A DNA stretch of 64,000 nt from Roridomyces roridus (lineage: Eukaryota > Basidiomycota > Agaricomycetes > Agaricales > Mycenaceae), in contig JARKIF010000015.1 in the NCBI GenBank assembly GCA_029378245.1, positions 1,054,001 to 1,118,000 of the forward strand, read 5' to 3'. Numbering within the stretch: the first letter of the stretch is position 1; each line of letters opens with the position of its first letter. The notes under the pieces are model-generated. The model did no database searches, had not been told where the DNA came from, and saw only the letters and a list, made by a program, of their open reading frames with translations. The translations under genes and the position numbers were made by a program. This document shows positions 33,210 to 44,072 of the stretch, one piece after another.

Positions 33210-35159
33210 ATGTCCTCAAAGTCCGAGCTTCTGGCGCTGCCGGTTTCATCTCGCCGCCGGCCACCACAATCCACCTTCGCCGGGATTACAGTCGTTCTTC
33301 TCTCATCCTTGGTTATCGTGTCTTGGCTGCGGTCTTTTTACCCACCGATCGCCATACATTCTCCGCGCTCTTTCTACCACCGAGTTCACAAACCAGAGGG
33401 TATATGCGGCAACTCTTCCGCCGTATCGTATGCTGGACACATAGGTCTCCATGGCGACACGGAGGAGAGCCCCAAGCGCTCGTTTTTCTGGTACGCGTAC
33501 AAGTGGCCTCTCCGCCCGTCTCATACGTTCCCAGGTATTTCGAGGCAGAGGAGAACCCAGAGGATGCACCCGTCATCTTGACTATCGGCGGTGGTCCCGG
33601 AACCAGCGGAATGATGAATGCTCTGCAGGGACAATCGCCTTGCTCTGCCAATGAGCACGGACTCGCTGCCAATCCGTACACTTGGACCAAGAGACACAAC
33701 CTCATTGCGTTGGATCATGTCCGTAGCACTTTCTCGCAAATAACCAAATCTCACGTTCCGCAGCCCATCGGCGTCGGCTTCTCCTACGGGACGCATGTTA
33801 ACAATAGCAGGAGTGCGGCATACGATGTCTATGATTTCTTGCAAAAGTTCTTTGTTCTCTTCCCGCATCTCGCGAGGTAGGTTTCATCTTCCCCCGAGGG
33901 CTTTCACTCAGCATCTAGAAACAAATTCATCATATCCGGCGGATCGTACGGAGGCGTGTACGTCCCCAATATCGCCACCGTCATCCACGAACAAAACCTG
34001 CTGCTCAAAGCCGGAAGAGGTCAGCCGGGTGCCATTCCTATCAACCTCGACGCGCTCATTATCAGCAATCCATTCACCGTGCGTCGCCTCCATCATTTAT
34101 TTGCGCCGAACTTTGAGTCGAGTCACAGAGTCCTGCATCGCACTTCCGCTGGCTGCTCCAATACCGCTGCATGGATCACCATATCCACAACGAAACGGAG
34201 TGCACACGATTGTATTCCGCGCTCCCGACGTGCCTCGATAGCATCGAGTTGGCGTTAGCGGTCCCGAGCGTGCCGAACCGCGTCAATGCCACACACCTTT
34301 GCTACGGCGGCCTTAACTCGGCTGATTTCCACGGAATTGTTCCTGAGGACATCCGACGCACGGTACAAGCACTTGTTAAAGACTGACCAATGCTAACAAA
34401 CCAACGCAGTGTGTCCCGGAAGACAAAAACGACCCGGTGGCGTGCCATCCTCGATTCCGTTGGTTCAGTGAAATATTCAGCGATCCGACCGTTCGCAACG
34501 AGCTCGGCGTCCCCGAAAATTTGAACTTTACCGGACTCAATATGGAGGTTAACCAAGAGTTTCAAGCCGCCGGCGATATGTGCGTCGTTATGTTGGCGAA
34601 TATGCAACAATTCTCATTGTTCGATAATAGGATCCAGGCCCACCATCTCATGTACCCGCCCCTGCTTTCTGCGGGGATTCGTCTCCTCCGTACGTCTCTT
34701 ATTCTCCAATGCTTGTCATATCTGACTTGCTTGCGTAGATTACATCGGGAAACAAGACGCCAATTGCCCGTGGCTCGGAACTCTCTCCTTCGTACGTCTC
34801 TCCTTTCTCCTTTCAAAATTCCCTGTCCGCCTCACAGAGGGCTCACAGCTGAAACTCCTCGAAACGCCCTTCCAACAAGCCTTCCTCGAAGCGCCCGATG
34901 TCGCGTGGCCGCCGAATTCGCGGGACGTCGGGACCGTGCGCGCAGTGGGCCCCGGGGCGGGTAACTTTACGTTGATTTTGTTGGAGGAGGCTGGGCATTT
35001 TGTGCCCTTTCGGTTGCAGTTTCAGTGTTTTGATCGTATTTTCCGTAGACTGTTGCGGATCAACCGGCTTTGGCGCAGAGGATTGTGGAGACGTGGATTC
35101 CTAACGAAACAGTATTCACAAGTTACAATAATAGTACTGAAGAATGTTCAATATGTTAG
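33210..35159 (+). CDS. Serine carboxypeptidase-like protein (peptidase family S10)
   Basis: Nine exons join in frame (33210-33490, 33535-33718, 33764-33876, 33919-34078, 34129-34362, 34410-34689, 34739-34791, 34849-35001, 35049-35159), 522 residues. A hydrophobic segment near residues 22-40 (FAGITVVLLSSLVIVSWL) follows a basic N-terminus: a signal anchor, so probably secretory-route or membrane-tethered. S10 landmarks: GGGPGTSG (oxyanion region), DHPIGVGFSYG, nucleophile Ser in ISGGSYGGVYVP, Asp in GKQDANCPWLG, His in EEAGHF. The triad is complete. Unusual: GGSYGG replaces GESYGG, and GGGPGTSG replaces NGGPGCSS. In yeast carboxypeptidase Y those Glu and Asn residues help bind the substrate's C-terminal carboxylate, so specificity may be altered. 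Its stop lies only 15 bp from that of the convergent gene at 35175. Confidence 0.88.
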
Positions 35160-35174
35160 AACATGAGCCCTGCG

Positions 35175-36409
35175 TCAAAATGACTGTGGCTCGCTGGCAT
35201 GTGAATGATTAGAGACCCCAGTCACTCCCATAGAGTTTGGGCCCTGGCTTGTGCTCTGCACACCGCGCATACGGAGAGTGGAAATTGGGCTCTGCCATGT
35301 CTCATCCGGACGAGCAAGACCATAACTGACACGTGCCACAATCAGGGTCGGTGCAATTCCCTGGTATTGTTGATCAATGCGCCAGGTAAGTACAAATGGG
35401 AAAGCGAGTTCACCGTGATCTGGGTCACAACTGCCTCGGCATAACCATCACTGAAGTCAGCAGTACTGACTAGCCATGCGAGGAATATGGCCATTGCCAC
35501 AGAGTACAATAGTGCTGATTCCACAACAATCTCGATTACCCGAGTGTACCCTCTGGCCTTCCTGGTGTTGCCATCACTCATTGTAATTATGCGGACCACA
35601 ATGAGGAGCGTGGCAAGGCATGTTGTCGCCAAGGAGAGGGAGAAATATGGGGTTGCAAAGTCAACGAAGGCATCATGGTCGAGATTAGGGTTAATGATGT
35701 ATGCTGCTTGTTCCTGGATGCTTTTGAATCCCAGGGCTAGAAGTTTTTGTGTCAGCCCTGTAATGTTGGATGCTCATAGGCAAATCACCTGCACCAGACA
35801 AAGTACACATAATGGGAAGTGCTACAACCACCCAGTTTTGATTCCATATGATCCAATAGCGCCAAATCTTTGAATATTCTCCAGTAAGCAAATCTCTTAT
35901 ATAAAAATCATCCTCACTCACCAGTACAAAATCCGCAAGTAGTGTATTCACTGTGAGTACTACTGCTGGCAGGACGGCCAGCCAGAGGGGTGGTTGCAAA
36001 AGGTAGACTGAGATAGTGACAGCAGTGGCGCCATTGTTAATGAATGCATTCCGGGTGACGATCCAACGACAGATCATATGCATGGTGGCAAGCATGTACA
36101 TCATCACCAACACAAAAAAGAGACCTGGGTTGCTGCGATGTATGCCTCTTCTGAACACTGAATACACATTTAATGTGATCAATATTGAGTGTGGAGTCCG
36201 TTATGAGGCTCACCCATCCCATGTAGTGTCACAAAGAACAGGCCGGTATAGAACCCTGGCGCATTCAGATGAGGCACTGAATGAACGAACATTCTAACAA
36301 TATTCATACCGTTCATGTACAGCTCGATAAAAGTTTCCTGGAGGTAGGGTGCACGGGTCTCAGTCAGAGTGAATTCCAACATTCCGACAGGCAGGTTGGA
36401 GGTAAGCAA
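35175..36409 (-). CDS. Multi-pass membrane protein of an agaric-type family, function unknown
   Basis: Five or so exons on the minus strand. Exon 1 from the ATG at 36409 includes FYTGLFFVTLHGMG. The next, after an intron from about 36196 to 36141, starts VFRRGIHRSNPGLFFVLVMM and contains two or three hydrophobic segments (MYMLATMHM, LLQPPLWLAVLPAVVLTV). Then IWRYWIIWNQNWVVVALPIM, an exon with FATPYFSLSLATTCLATLLI and VESALLYSVAMAIFLAWLV, and a last exon GIAPTLIVARVSYGLARPDE with a hydrophilic tail to the stop at 35175. Six to seven membrane helices are predicted by eye. The WRYWIIWNQNW and GIAPTLIVARV signatures recur in uncharacterised integral membrane proteins of Agaricomycetes. It diverges from the UstYa-like gene at 37228 across an 0.8-kb interval. 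Confidence 0.78.
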
Positions 36410-37227
36410 TAGGGATAGATGGATACAGTGGATGGAGCTGCCATGTCTTGAAAAGAGGATGACTGGTATGGATGGGAAGAGAATCGTCCACTTGCGGCTA
36501 TAGATGATACTAGATTCTGATTATCCCATGATTCCGGAAGTACTTATTTGCAGTCGCTGAAGGCCAGCATGGGTACCTCATCCAATCATTTACTATCTCA
36601 TCCCGCTGATTTTGTCCAATATAAAAAAAGGCTGTGGGGAAGGGCGGACAGCCCTTCTTTGCCTCAATGGGAGTTCTTCAAGCATGGCAACGACTCAGGT
36701 TACCACAGGAGTTCTTTTTGATATATACTGAATCAAAATAACTGTAAGGTGTGTCTGATTGCTAGGCATAAGCACGGGTAGCCAATACCCGCGCGGGTAC
36801 GGATAGCCACGCGGGTACGGGTAGCCACGCGGGTACGGGTAGCCACGCGGGTACGGGTAGCCATCACGGCTACCTGTGACAAACATTTCGGCTGTGGCAG
36901 CCTTTGCTAGTGCTCAAAGCTGTTCCAACAGATGAAAATGCTAAACCAAACTGGTATGAAAATTTTCTGACCATCGCCAGGCTGGGAAAGCCTACCAGCG
37001 GGTACACAGCCACCGCGGGTACGGGTACGGGTAGACTCCGGGATACCCATTTACCCGATCTGTCAGAAGTTTGAACGTAGATTCCGTGCCATACCATGGG
37101 AAGTTCATGATCATTCTTGTCTGTTGTTCCACAAAAGATATAAGATCCTGATGTGAGCCATTTAGATTTAGATAGGGTCGTAGGAGTATTAACCCCCCCC
37201 TCACTCTCTCTCTACTCAACCACAATC
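36410..37227. other. Divergent intergenic region with GTACCC-type repeats
   Basis: Shared 5' flank of the membrane-protein and UstYa-like genes. Contains the minisatellite at 36792 and a second cluster of GGGTACGGGTA motifs near 37012-37035. Otherwise nothing recognised. Confidence 0.5.
36792..36863 (+). repeat. 18-bp minisatellite, four copies
   Basis: Four head-to-tail copies of CGCGGGTACGGGTAGCCA; the first has one base changed. Confidence 0.92.
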
Positions 37228-38085
37228 ATGGCTCCAAAGGGAGACTCCCAGGCAAAGCTCTACCCGGGACGGCCACCCCGCCTTTTGTACGCCACTTGCA
37301 TGCTCTCAGTCATCATTAACTTGGCTGCGTTTTGGCTTTTGACTGGACCTCGGATTCAGCCCAATGATTTTGCAGAATTGGAAATGCCATACCTTTACTG
37401 TGAGCACAATGTGTTTCAAACCTATGAGATCTCCACTGAGAGGGTTCCCTGTAGCCCCAGCCCAACACGCTGTTCGTCAAATTGTAGTCAAGTTCACTCG
37501 TGGCTTAGCAGACGATATTCCAATCTATGAACGCCATCCATCCACAGAAGTCGATGAGGCCTGGCGCAGCCTGTATTCCGGTGAGATAAATCTTCCTGCA
37601 CCTCGTGCAACACTGTATCTGATGAAAATTCCCTAGTTGCTGAGAACAAAATCTCGGAAGCGGAGGCTGTCAAGATGCCCAATCATACCTGGCCGCTTTA
37701 CCGGATGCCAGGAAACTACATGATTGCACTTGATGTCTTTCATCAACTCCATTGCTTGGTAAGGTGCCACATCATTCGCACTTTGAAGTTGTTCTCACCT
37801 TCTCAGGACATGCTGCGTCAACGGATTCACCACAGCTCCAATTACAACTATACTTGGGTACCCATCAGCCATCTCAGACATTGCATTGGGGCCATCCGAC
37901 AAGCACTTATGTGTGCCTCAGATATCAGCACGGTGGTATTTCAGTGGTCGGAGCAGCAGCAGATAGCAGAGCAGAGGGATGATGTGCTGCACATGTGTCG
38001 AGATTTTGAACAAATTCGGGGATGGGCAGCCGAGCATCAGTTTGTGGCCCAGGAAGATGATTTCAACGCTGTGCACCGGCATTAG
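37228..38085 (+). CDS. UstYa-like (DUF3328) protein
   Basis: Four exons join in frame: 37228-37399, 37455-37580, 37637-37758, 37807-38085; 232 residues. An N-terminal membrane anchor (LLYATCMLSVIINLAAFWLL, about 22-41) is followed by a luminal domain with the two hallmark metal-binding motifs HQLHC (about residue 136) and HLRHC (about residue 164, in HLRHCIGAIRQALMC). Upstream the segment YSPAQHAV and the EVDEAWRSLY motif are also typical. Family members such as UstYa/UstYb of the ustiloxin pathway oxidatively cyclise or crosslink ribosomal peptides (dikaritins) or act on other fungal metabolites. It is followed 1.5 kb downstream, on the same strand, by a small secreted protein with a repeated module. 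Family assignment firm; the substrate is inference. Confidence 0.9.
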
Positions 38086-38859
38086 ATACAATATCAGAAG
38101 ACCTTTTGTCTATGTCAAGTCTGCATCTCTTAAACTTTCCCATCCAATCTATGTAGTAGCAGTGTAGCACAGACAACAGAATTGCAATGGAATAGTGTTT
38201 GCGGATAATCAGAACAGACAGAGAATCTGGAAGGAGGCTGAGGGCACCATCAGCCGGAAACGGAAAAGCATGTACCTTGAATGTACACGGAGATGTCTTT
38301 CCTGTACTGGGGATGCTGTTCTGGTCTATCCGACAACACCATCATGCGGCTATGGATCAAGATCATGATTTGATAGGAACACTTGGCAGGAGCTCATACA
38401 TTCAGCCCCATAGAACCAAGAGGCACCAGATCAATTGATCCTTGACACTGATTGATCTACTCCTCCCTTCCTTTTTTAGGTGTAGCTCCGTGTGAAGTCC
38501 GTTAATTCCGTCTCTTGCCAACAAGTGTTGTCCGTTGTCCCTGCCTACTTTGTGCTCCCCAACTGCTCTGAACCCATTGACTTTGAGCTAAGACTGGCTC
38601 TATTTGCCCATCTCCGCCTCCCGCTTACCTTTTGGTGTTTTTTTCCATGACATCACGACCAACCGGAGCTATCAACATCGTGTCACGGATCACTTGATCT
38701 GCTGCCTCTTGCATAGATCGGGGCCATTGCTCTGCATGGCAATCAGAGTCGCCGAGTTGGGAGCGGAGTGGAGAGATTGGAAGGGCCTGTTTACCCGCTC
38801 AAATGTCACGGTGATGCGGGAGTGGCCACTGAGAACCCCCGAACTTGGTCAATCTGCCA
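38086..38859. other. Intergenic region
   Basis: 3' flank of the UstYa-like gene; no gene recognised. Confidence 0.4.
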
Positions 38860-39575
38860 AAGACCATGTGCTTCTTGATATAACCCTGGCATGCACATTG
38901 AATTATGATGGTTACAAAGGATTCAGTGCCGCTACTTCTCCCGTATTTTTGAGCTGTACGAAGGACTCATGATTAGTCGGTGTCTGTGTGAGTGAACTGG
39001 GGCAATTGCCAAATATACCCTGTCTAGGGCTGGACGCCGTGCCCGTCGCGCCGGTTGTACGGTTCCCGTCGACGGGTATTCCGACCCGTTCCGTGGACAG
39101 TTCACTTCTAATTTTGACAGCCGTCTCTGTCAAAAACGGCCGGCGCCGGGTCGACGGGGATCTAAAACAACACATATCTCGCTCAGGTTGAATCAGATTC
39201 TCTGATGCAACTCCATATGTTGCCAATGGACACCAGGCGGACATTTTTCAACCCCGACTTCGAGTCTGCGGAAAACTTTTTGATCACGAGGCGACGGCCG
39301 TCGAGCGACGGTCCGTGCCCGTTGTATCACCGTCAAAACGACGGTCGTGCCCGTGCCGGGCACGGCGAACAGCCCTAACCCTGTCCAGGTATTTACAGCT
39401 GCATACAAAATTGCAAATCTGCCAAAAACCATCTGCTTCTTGATATATTGTGATGGTTAAAAATGGTTCAGTACCCTACTTCTCCCATCAAGGATGCAGA
39501 AGTGCATTACAAAGGACTCAGCCGGTGTCTGTGTGAGTGAAATCCTGGTTCAATTGCCAAATATACCCTGCGGTC
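38860..39575 (+). repeat. Tandemly duplicated upstream segment
   Basis: About 150 bp near 38862-39020 recurs near 39428-39575 in the same orientation. Both copies have TGCTTCTTGATATA, a GTGTCTGTGTGAGTGAA stretch and CAATTGCCAAATATACCCTG. They lie just upstream of the small secreted-protein gene. The first copy holds the inserted element 39025-39377. Confidence 0.75.
39025..39377. mobile_element. Non-autonomous hAT-like element (353 bp)
   Basis: Inverted ends TAGGGCTGGACGCCGTGCCC and the complement of TAGGGCTGTTCGCCGTGCCC, with a perfect 8-bp duplication ACCCTGTC (39017-39024 and 39378-39385). GC-rich, no coding potential. Confidence 0.9.
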
Positions 39576-39630
39576 CAGGTATTTAAGGAGTCTAACAAGC
39601 TGGTTACGGTAAACCACCAAGACTGCTCTC

Positions 39631-40108
39631 ATGTTCAATTTGTATTTCATCTTGGCACTTGTTGCATTGTGCAGAGGGATTGGTACGATTCAACATGAAT
39701 CTGGCTTTGTCATGTTCCTAACCACCTCTCCTTGTGCATGGTCGGGCAGGTCACCCTGTCGCCGGTCTGTCTGCTAGCTCAAATGAGGCTGCAACTGTAC
39801 ACCAGGCAAGGACTGGTATTTTCTTTGCAAATTACACCGACACCGAGGAGTATGCTACTCTGTGTTCATCCTGCAACTTGGCCATCTCATAGCTTTCAGG
39901 GATAAAGAAGAGGCATCTAGTGCTAACATGGGTTCCGCAGAAATATCTGGCTCCGCTGTCCAGCGAGGAAGAGAGGGTGATGTCATTTACTTCACGCATT
40001 ACAAAGAGACCGAGGAGTATGTTTCATGTTTTACCCGGTCCACCTTCATTCACGCTAATTGTTTACTGCAGGGACAAAGAGGAGGCAGGAGATGTTGACA
40101 AGGAATGA
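39631..40108 (+). CDS. Small secreted protein with a duplicated exon module
   Basis: Four exons join in frame (39631-39682, 39750-39849, 39900-40016, 40072-40108) to give 101 residues. A signal peptide is evident (MFNLYFILALVALCRGIG). The mature part has two related modules, one with GIFFANYTDTEEDKEEAS (about 40-57) and one with DVIYFTHYKETEEDKEEAG (about 78-96). Each module is interrupted by an intron at the same place (ACCGAGGA before GTATG), so an exon plus intron was duplicated. Single arginines precede the modules (QAR, VQR); no Lys-Arg pair flanks them. The neighbourhood (UstYa-like gene, S10 peptidase) makes a ribosomal-peptide precursor an attractive reading; a plain secreted effector-like protein is the alternative. 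No homologue recognised. Confidence 0.7.
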
Positions 40109-40449
40109 GCTTGTTGAGGAAGGGCAACTGCTCGTGTTCAAGCTAAAGAGCTACTACAAACAGGGAAGTATTCAAGAGAAACTGGAAGGCTATACAAGGC
40201 TGTATCAGGCTGTATCATCGGTCAATGCTGTACTGTACTAGATGGAAAGTGGAGTCAAGAACAGTCAACCGCATACAGGTACTATCTGGAACGGCGAGTG
40301 AGGATGAGTGAATAAATATCAAAATATCAAATCTCGGCTGTGTGGCACGGAATGGGCCATATTCCAACACTCCCACTGGCCCGTTGCGTGCCCAAAAATT
40401 GAAGGAGAAAGAAAACAATGCTCCCACTGGAATCAAGTGTAGTGATGTT

Positions 40450-41011
40450 CAGGGCCGGGCTGGGCCTGAAAGCCCGGGCTTGGGCTGGGCTTTGGCGGGC
40501 TTGGGCTCAACATTTCCCGAGCCCGAGCCCGAGCCCGCATCAAGCCCGGCCCAAGCCTGAAGCCCGGGCTTGGGCCCGGGCTTTCGTGCAAAGTTTATTT
40601 TGTACCGAGGAATGGCCTGAAAAGTGAGTGTGAATATATCTACACCATTTGTCTGTGGTCAAATCAACTTATCTTCAATCAAAGAGGCTCAATCAGTCGA
40701 AACCTGCACTCTTTCCGTAGACAGAGCCGTGCCGGACATTGCCTGCATCCAGCCGAAGCCTCGTATCAGAGCAAATCACAGCATATAGATGAGTCGACTG
40801 CCCTGATAGACGACAAATGATACTCGGTAAGTGATCCCTGCAAGTCAGAGAGCTTGCCGGCCGCCGGTCAGTCGGCCTGTCTGATACACAGCCAAGCCCG
40901 GGCCTGGCGGGCTTCGGCGGGCTCGAGATTCTCCAAGCCCGAGCCCTGGGCCCTGTCAAGCCTCAGGGCGGGCCGGGCTTGGTCAGGCTTTCGGGCTCAA
41001 GCCCGGCCCTG
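40450..41011. mobile_element. GC-rich inverted-repeat element (562 bp)
   Basis: CAGGGCCGGGCT at the left and its complement at the right bound subterminal arrays of GCCCGGGC/GAGCCC motifs; the middle (40620-40880) is ordinary sequence. No clear target duplication. Probably a non-autonomous hAT-like element. Confidence 0.7.
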
Positions 41012-43056
41012 AAGGACCATAGCCGCAAAAGCGCCGTTCCCCTACTCTGAGTCTGATGCAACTGATGATTCGGATCAGTTTACAATTTGACTTTACAGTT
41101 CGCCGATTTTATTCCAGATGCTGCACGTGGATTGTAATTTGGATTTGTGTGTAGCCTTTCATTTTTGTTCTTGTTTCATTCAACTGTGAATGACGAGGAG
41201 GAATGCGGATCCTGGCGGCAATCATCAGGGTTGACATAGGTGGGATGAGTCAGATGGACATATGTGGGAAATTGATGCAATGAGTTTTGCGGGAGATCAG
41301 AAAATTCAGCCCCACAGAACCCTCCTCTTGACAGAGTAGGGGAATCAAGTGGCATCCATCAAATGTAGATGATGTCATCCACAGAAGCCATGGCGGCGGT
41401 AACGGGGGTAGCACCGGGGTGTTGCGCACTGCGGGGCACCTAGGATACAATGGGGCCGGGCTCAGGGCACTCGCTCTGGAAATGGCCGAGTTTCTGGCAC
41501 TTGAAACAGGTGATGCGGGACCTGTCGCAGATCATACAGGTTGCCAGTGGAGGTGTAGCTGTACCATTACATAAACCAACCAGACAAGGAATGATGTTTT
41601 CCTTTAGGGCTGGAGGCACATGCGGTTTAAACCGTGGTTTAAACCGCAGCCAAGGTTGGCAACCTTGTGGTTACGAGAACTTACTTGCTAAGTTCTCGTT
41701 CTTTTAAAATTCAGTCAGGCCAGAATCCAGACAACTTTTTATACGGATTACAACTTTCGATGAGGGCGGCTGTGCTGTTTCCTTTTTGCGGCTACAATCA
41801 GTGATTTTGACAGCTGCCATCAGAGGTTTTTTCTTTTCTTTCCAGAGCATCCAATTTCCACTCAAATGACTTGGGATTCTGCGAGTACACTCTTGATAAC
41901 TGAACTTGAGTTTTGTTCCCCGGGGTGGAGGTCTCATGGCGAATATTGCTCATGATATCTCTGATCTACTTGTGCTTTGCGATCATTTCATTGTAAGTCA
42001 ACCAGAGCCCCTGGGTCCTTGAAATGTGGGCAGGCTTGAAGAAGTAGAGGTACCATTGCGTAGAACACCTTCGAGAAAACTTACAAAAAATATCTGCGGT
42101 CAATATAAGCCGAATTCTGTCATGGGTGTTTGCGCATCAACACTGGGTTCTTTGTCCTCACCGACTGGGGACTGAGATTCAATCCTGGGTATGCAGCTTT
42201 AGAGCACATTGAAACCCAAATCTCAGTCCAGAAGTGTCCATAGAGCTGGTAAAAACCCTGGATGCTGGAAAACATGGGTAATAGTACCGTGACGACCCCA
42301 CTTCCCAGAGTCACCAGGATTTCTGGCCTCTGAGTCCTTGGCTATTTTACCACATTGACATTCAAGATCTAGCTAGCTCTGGAATCCTGTTGACACAGAA
42401 AGTTCAACTCACGTCCCATGTTCAATGTTCTGATTCAAGCTGTGAGTTGAGGAGTAAGTAGGGCCTGGCCGTGTAAGGCGAAGTGATTACAGAAATGCAT
42501 CCACATACCCTTGCTTGAACTTGAGCTCCCAAGGGTAATGTTTGGTATTTTTGCTCAACTGCCGGTGGCATATCTGGTTTGAGAGAACATCAGTGTGATA
42601 TGTCACACCAGTCACATCACAGCGAGTCGGATTCTCTACACAGCCACAAATGTCACTGAATTCATGTGTCCACCTTCCACAACATTGTTCTTCATCCAAG
42701 TGCAATGCACACCAAATGCACACCCCAGTAAGTTCTCGTCCATGCCGTTGGAGAGGCTTGGAGCTCTCGAAAGGAAAGAACAGCCGGGGGAGGTGCGGCT
42801 GTGCAGAAAGAAGCTCGAGAAGCTCGAGAAGATGGAAATTGGGATCAAGATGGTTCGGATCAACTATGTACAAACATCCAAATGTGGCTACTGGCACAGC
42901 CACACCGTGCTTTGCAACGGCCCTTACCCCCAAGTTTAAACTTGAACCATGCTACAGTACCATCAATTGGGCCGTCCTGGACTTCCGGCCTCAAATCATC
43001 ACACAACCTTTGCTACCGCACCTGGCTCATTTACGACGGTCTCCTGGCATCTTCAA
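41012..43056. other. Two-kb interval without an intact gene
   Basis: Only a gag zinc-knuckle relic (41450-41530), a palindrome of GGTTTAAACC units near 41620-41650 and short unconvincing open frames were found. Confidence 0.45.
41450..41530 (-). pseudogene. Retroelement gag relic (CCHC zinc knuckle)
   Basis: The minus strand reads RITCFKCQKLGHFQSECPEP, a CX2CX4HX4C knuckle as in copia gag. It is followed by a stop and no pol is nearby, so it is a fragment. Confidence 0.65.
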
Positions 43057-43358
43057 TAGTGTTGTCAAAGTCCGGTTCGACCAAATGGTTCGAACTCGAA
43101 CTGAACCGAACTGAACGTGAAGTTCAGGTTTGAAGTACCGAAAATACCTGAACCTGAACCTGAAGTTCAGTTCAAGGTTCATCAAATCCCTGGACATGCC
43201 GAACGCGTTTGAACCGGGTATGATCTGGTATGATTTATGAACAGAAATGTGTCAAATATATTAGCACATCATCGGATTTCTCCGGATTTCTTCCCAAGTC
43301 CGAAACAGCGAGTCAAAATGGGCCATTTGTGATGGCCGCATCAAGGGCGGCTAACAGT
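43057..43358 (+). repeat. 302-bp repeat, truncated copy (forward)
   Basis: Begins TAGTGTTGTCAAAGTCCGGT, carries GTTCAGGTT-type subterminal repeats and ends at GCGGCTAACAGT. A nearly identical inverted copy lies at 56282-56583. The other end of the element is missing here. Confidence 0.9.
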
Positions 43359-43650
43359 GACGTACTTAATCAATCGTGTCTTGTCCCCTACCCTCTGCGA
43401 TTGAATCTGGGCAATGAGTTACTGGACCCTCTATGCTCTGCTCGTATTCAGGAGCTACTACTGGACTGCCTGGACAACGGGGTACGCTGGGACTTGCACG
43501 GCCGAGCACTGAGAAATGGCGCTGCTGAGCGGGGACTGCACCTGGGATCAGCAACTGTTCGACACTGTTCCTGCTTTCAGCGGCCGTAGTGCCCAAAATT
43601 GGGCGTTTTCAGACACGGTGAGTCCCTATCTCTGCCCGAATCCCTCCGAG

Positions 43651-43949
43651 TGTCAAGAAATGATGATCTTCCGCCCGGGCCTCCGTTGACAGTTCCCATC
43701 TCTTCTTAGATTCATACCACACTCTACGTATATATACTGCTCATGCTCGCATCTCACCCTCAGTCTTTTATCCCACATTGCGGGTGAACTGAGGGTGAGC
43801 ACAGCCTTTCACTTTATATATTTTATTTACTTACTTGTATCGTAGTACGCGCTATTCGCGCTATTACAGGTGATTAATATATCAGTCTTTTATCCCACAT
43901 TGCGGGTGAACTGAGGTACACGCTATTCGCGCTATTACAGATCTTGACA
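43651..43949 (+). repeat. 5' LTR of copia copy 2
   Basis: Direct repeat of 299 bp with 50026-50324; contains a TATATA box near 43730. Confidence 0.95.
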
Positions 43950-43964
43950 GGTTATGGGCCCCGG
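43950..43964 (+). promoter_or_regulatory. Primer-binding site of copia copy 2
   Basis: GGTTATGGGCCCCGG directly after the 5' LTR, identical to copy 1 and complementary to an initiator-tRNA anticodon arm. Confidence 0.75.
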
Positions 43965-44072
43965 AGCGCTACTGCTCTAAACAGACTCCCTGCAAGAAGA
44001 CTCACTCCTACGAGTATCGCCTCGTGCAACAATCAATCAACCCACGGCCATTGACAGATACAGATCACTATC

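Noticed and set aside
36792..36863. Regular direct repeats that could suggest a CRISPR-like array
   Set aside because: The 18-bp units are contiguous with no spacers, and the window is clearly eukaryotic.
42595..42939. 114-residue plus-strand frame with a Lys/Glu-rich helix
   Set aside because: Overlaps an equally long minus-strand frame; no domain or splice support.
43400..43620. Plus-strand reading with WTTGYAGTC and CTWDQQLFDTVPAF suggesting a glycoside-hydrolase fragment
   Set aside because: Contains a stop and no family motif could be confirmed.
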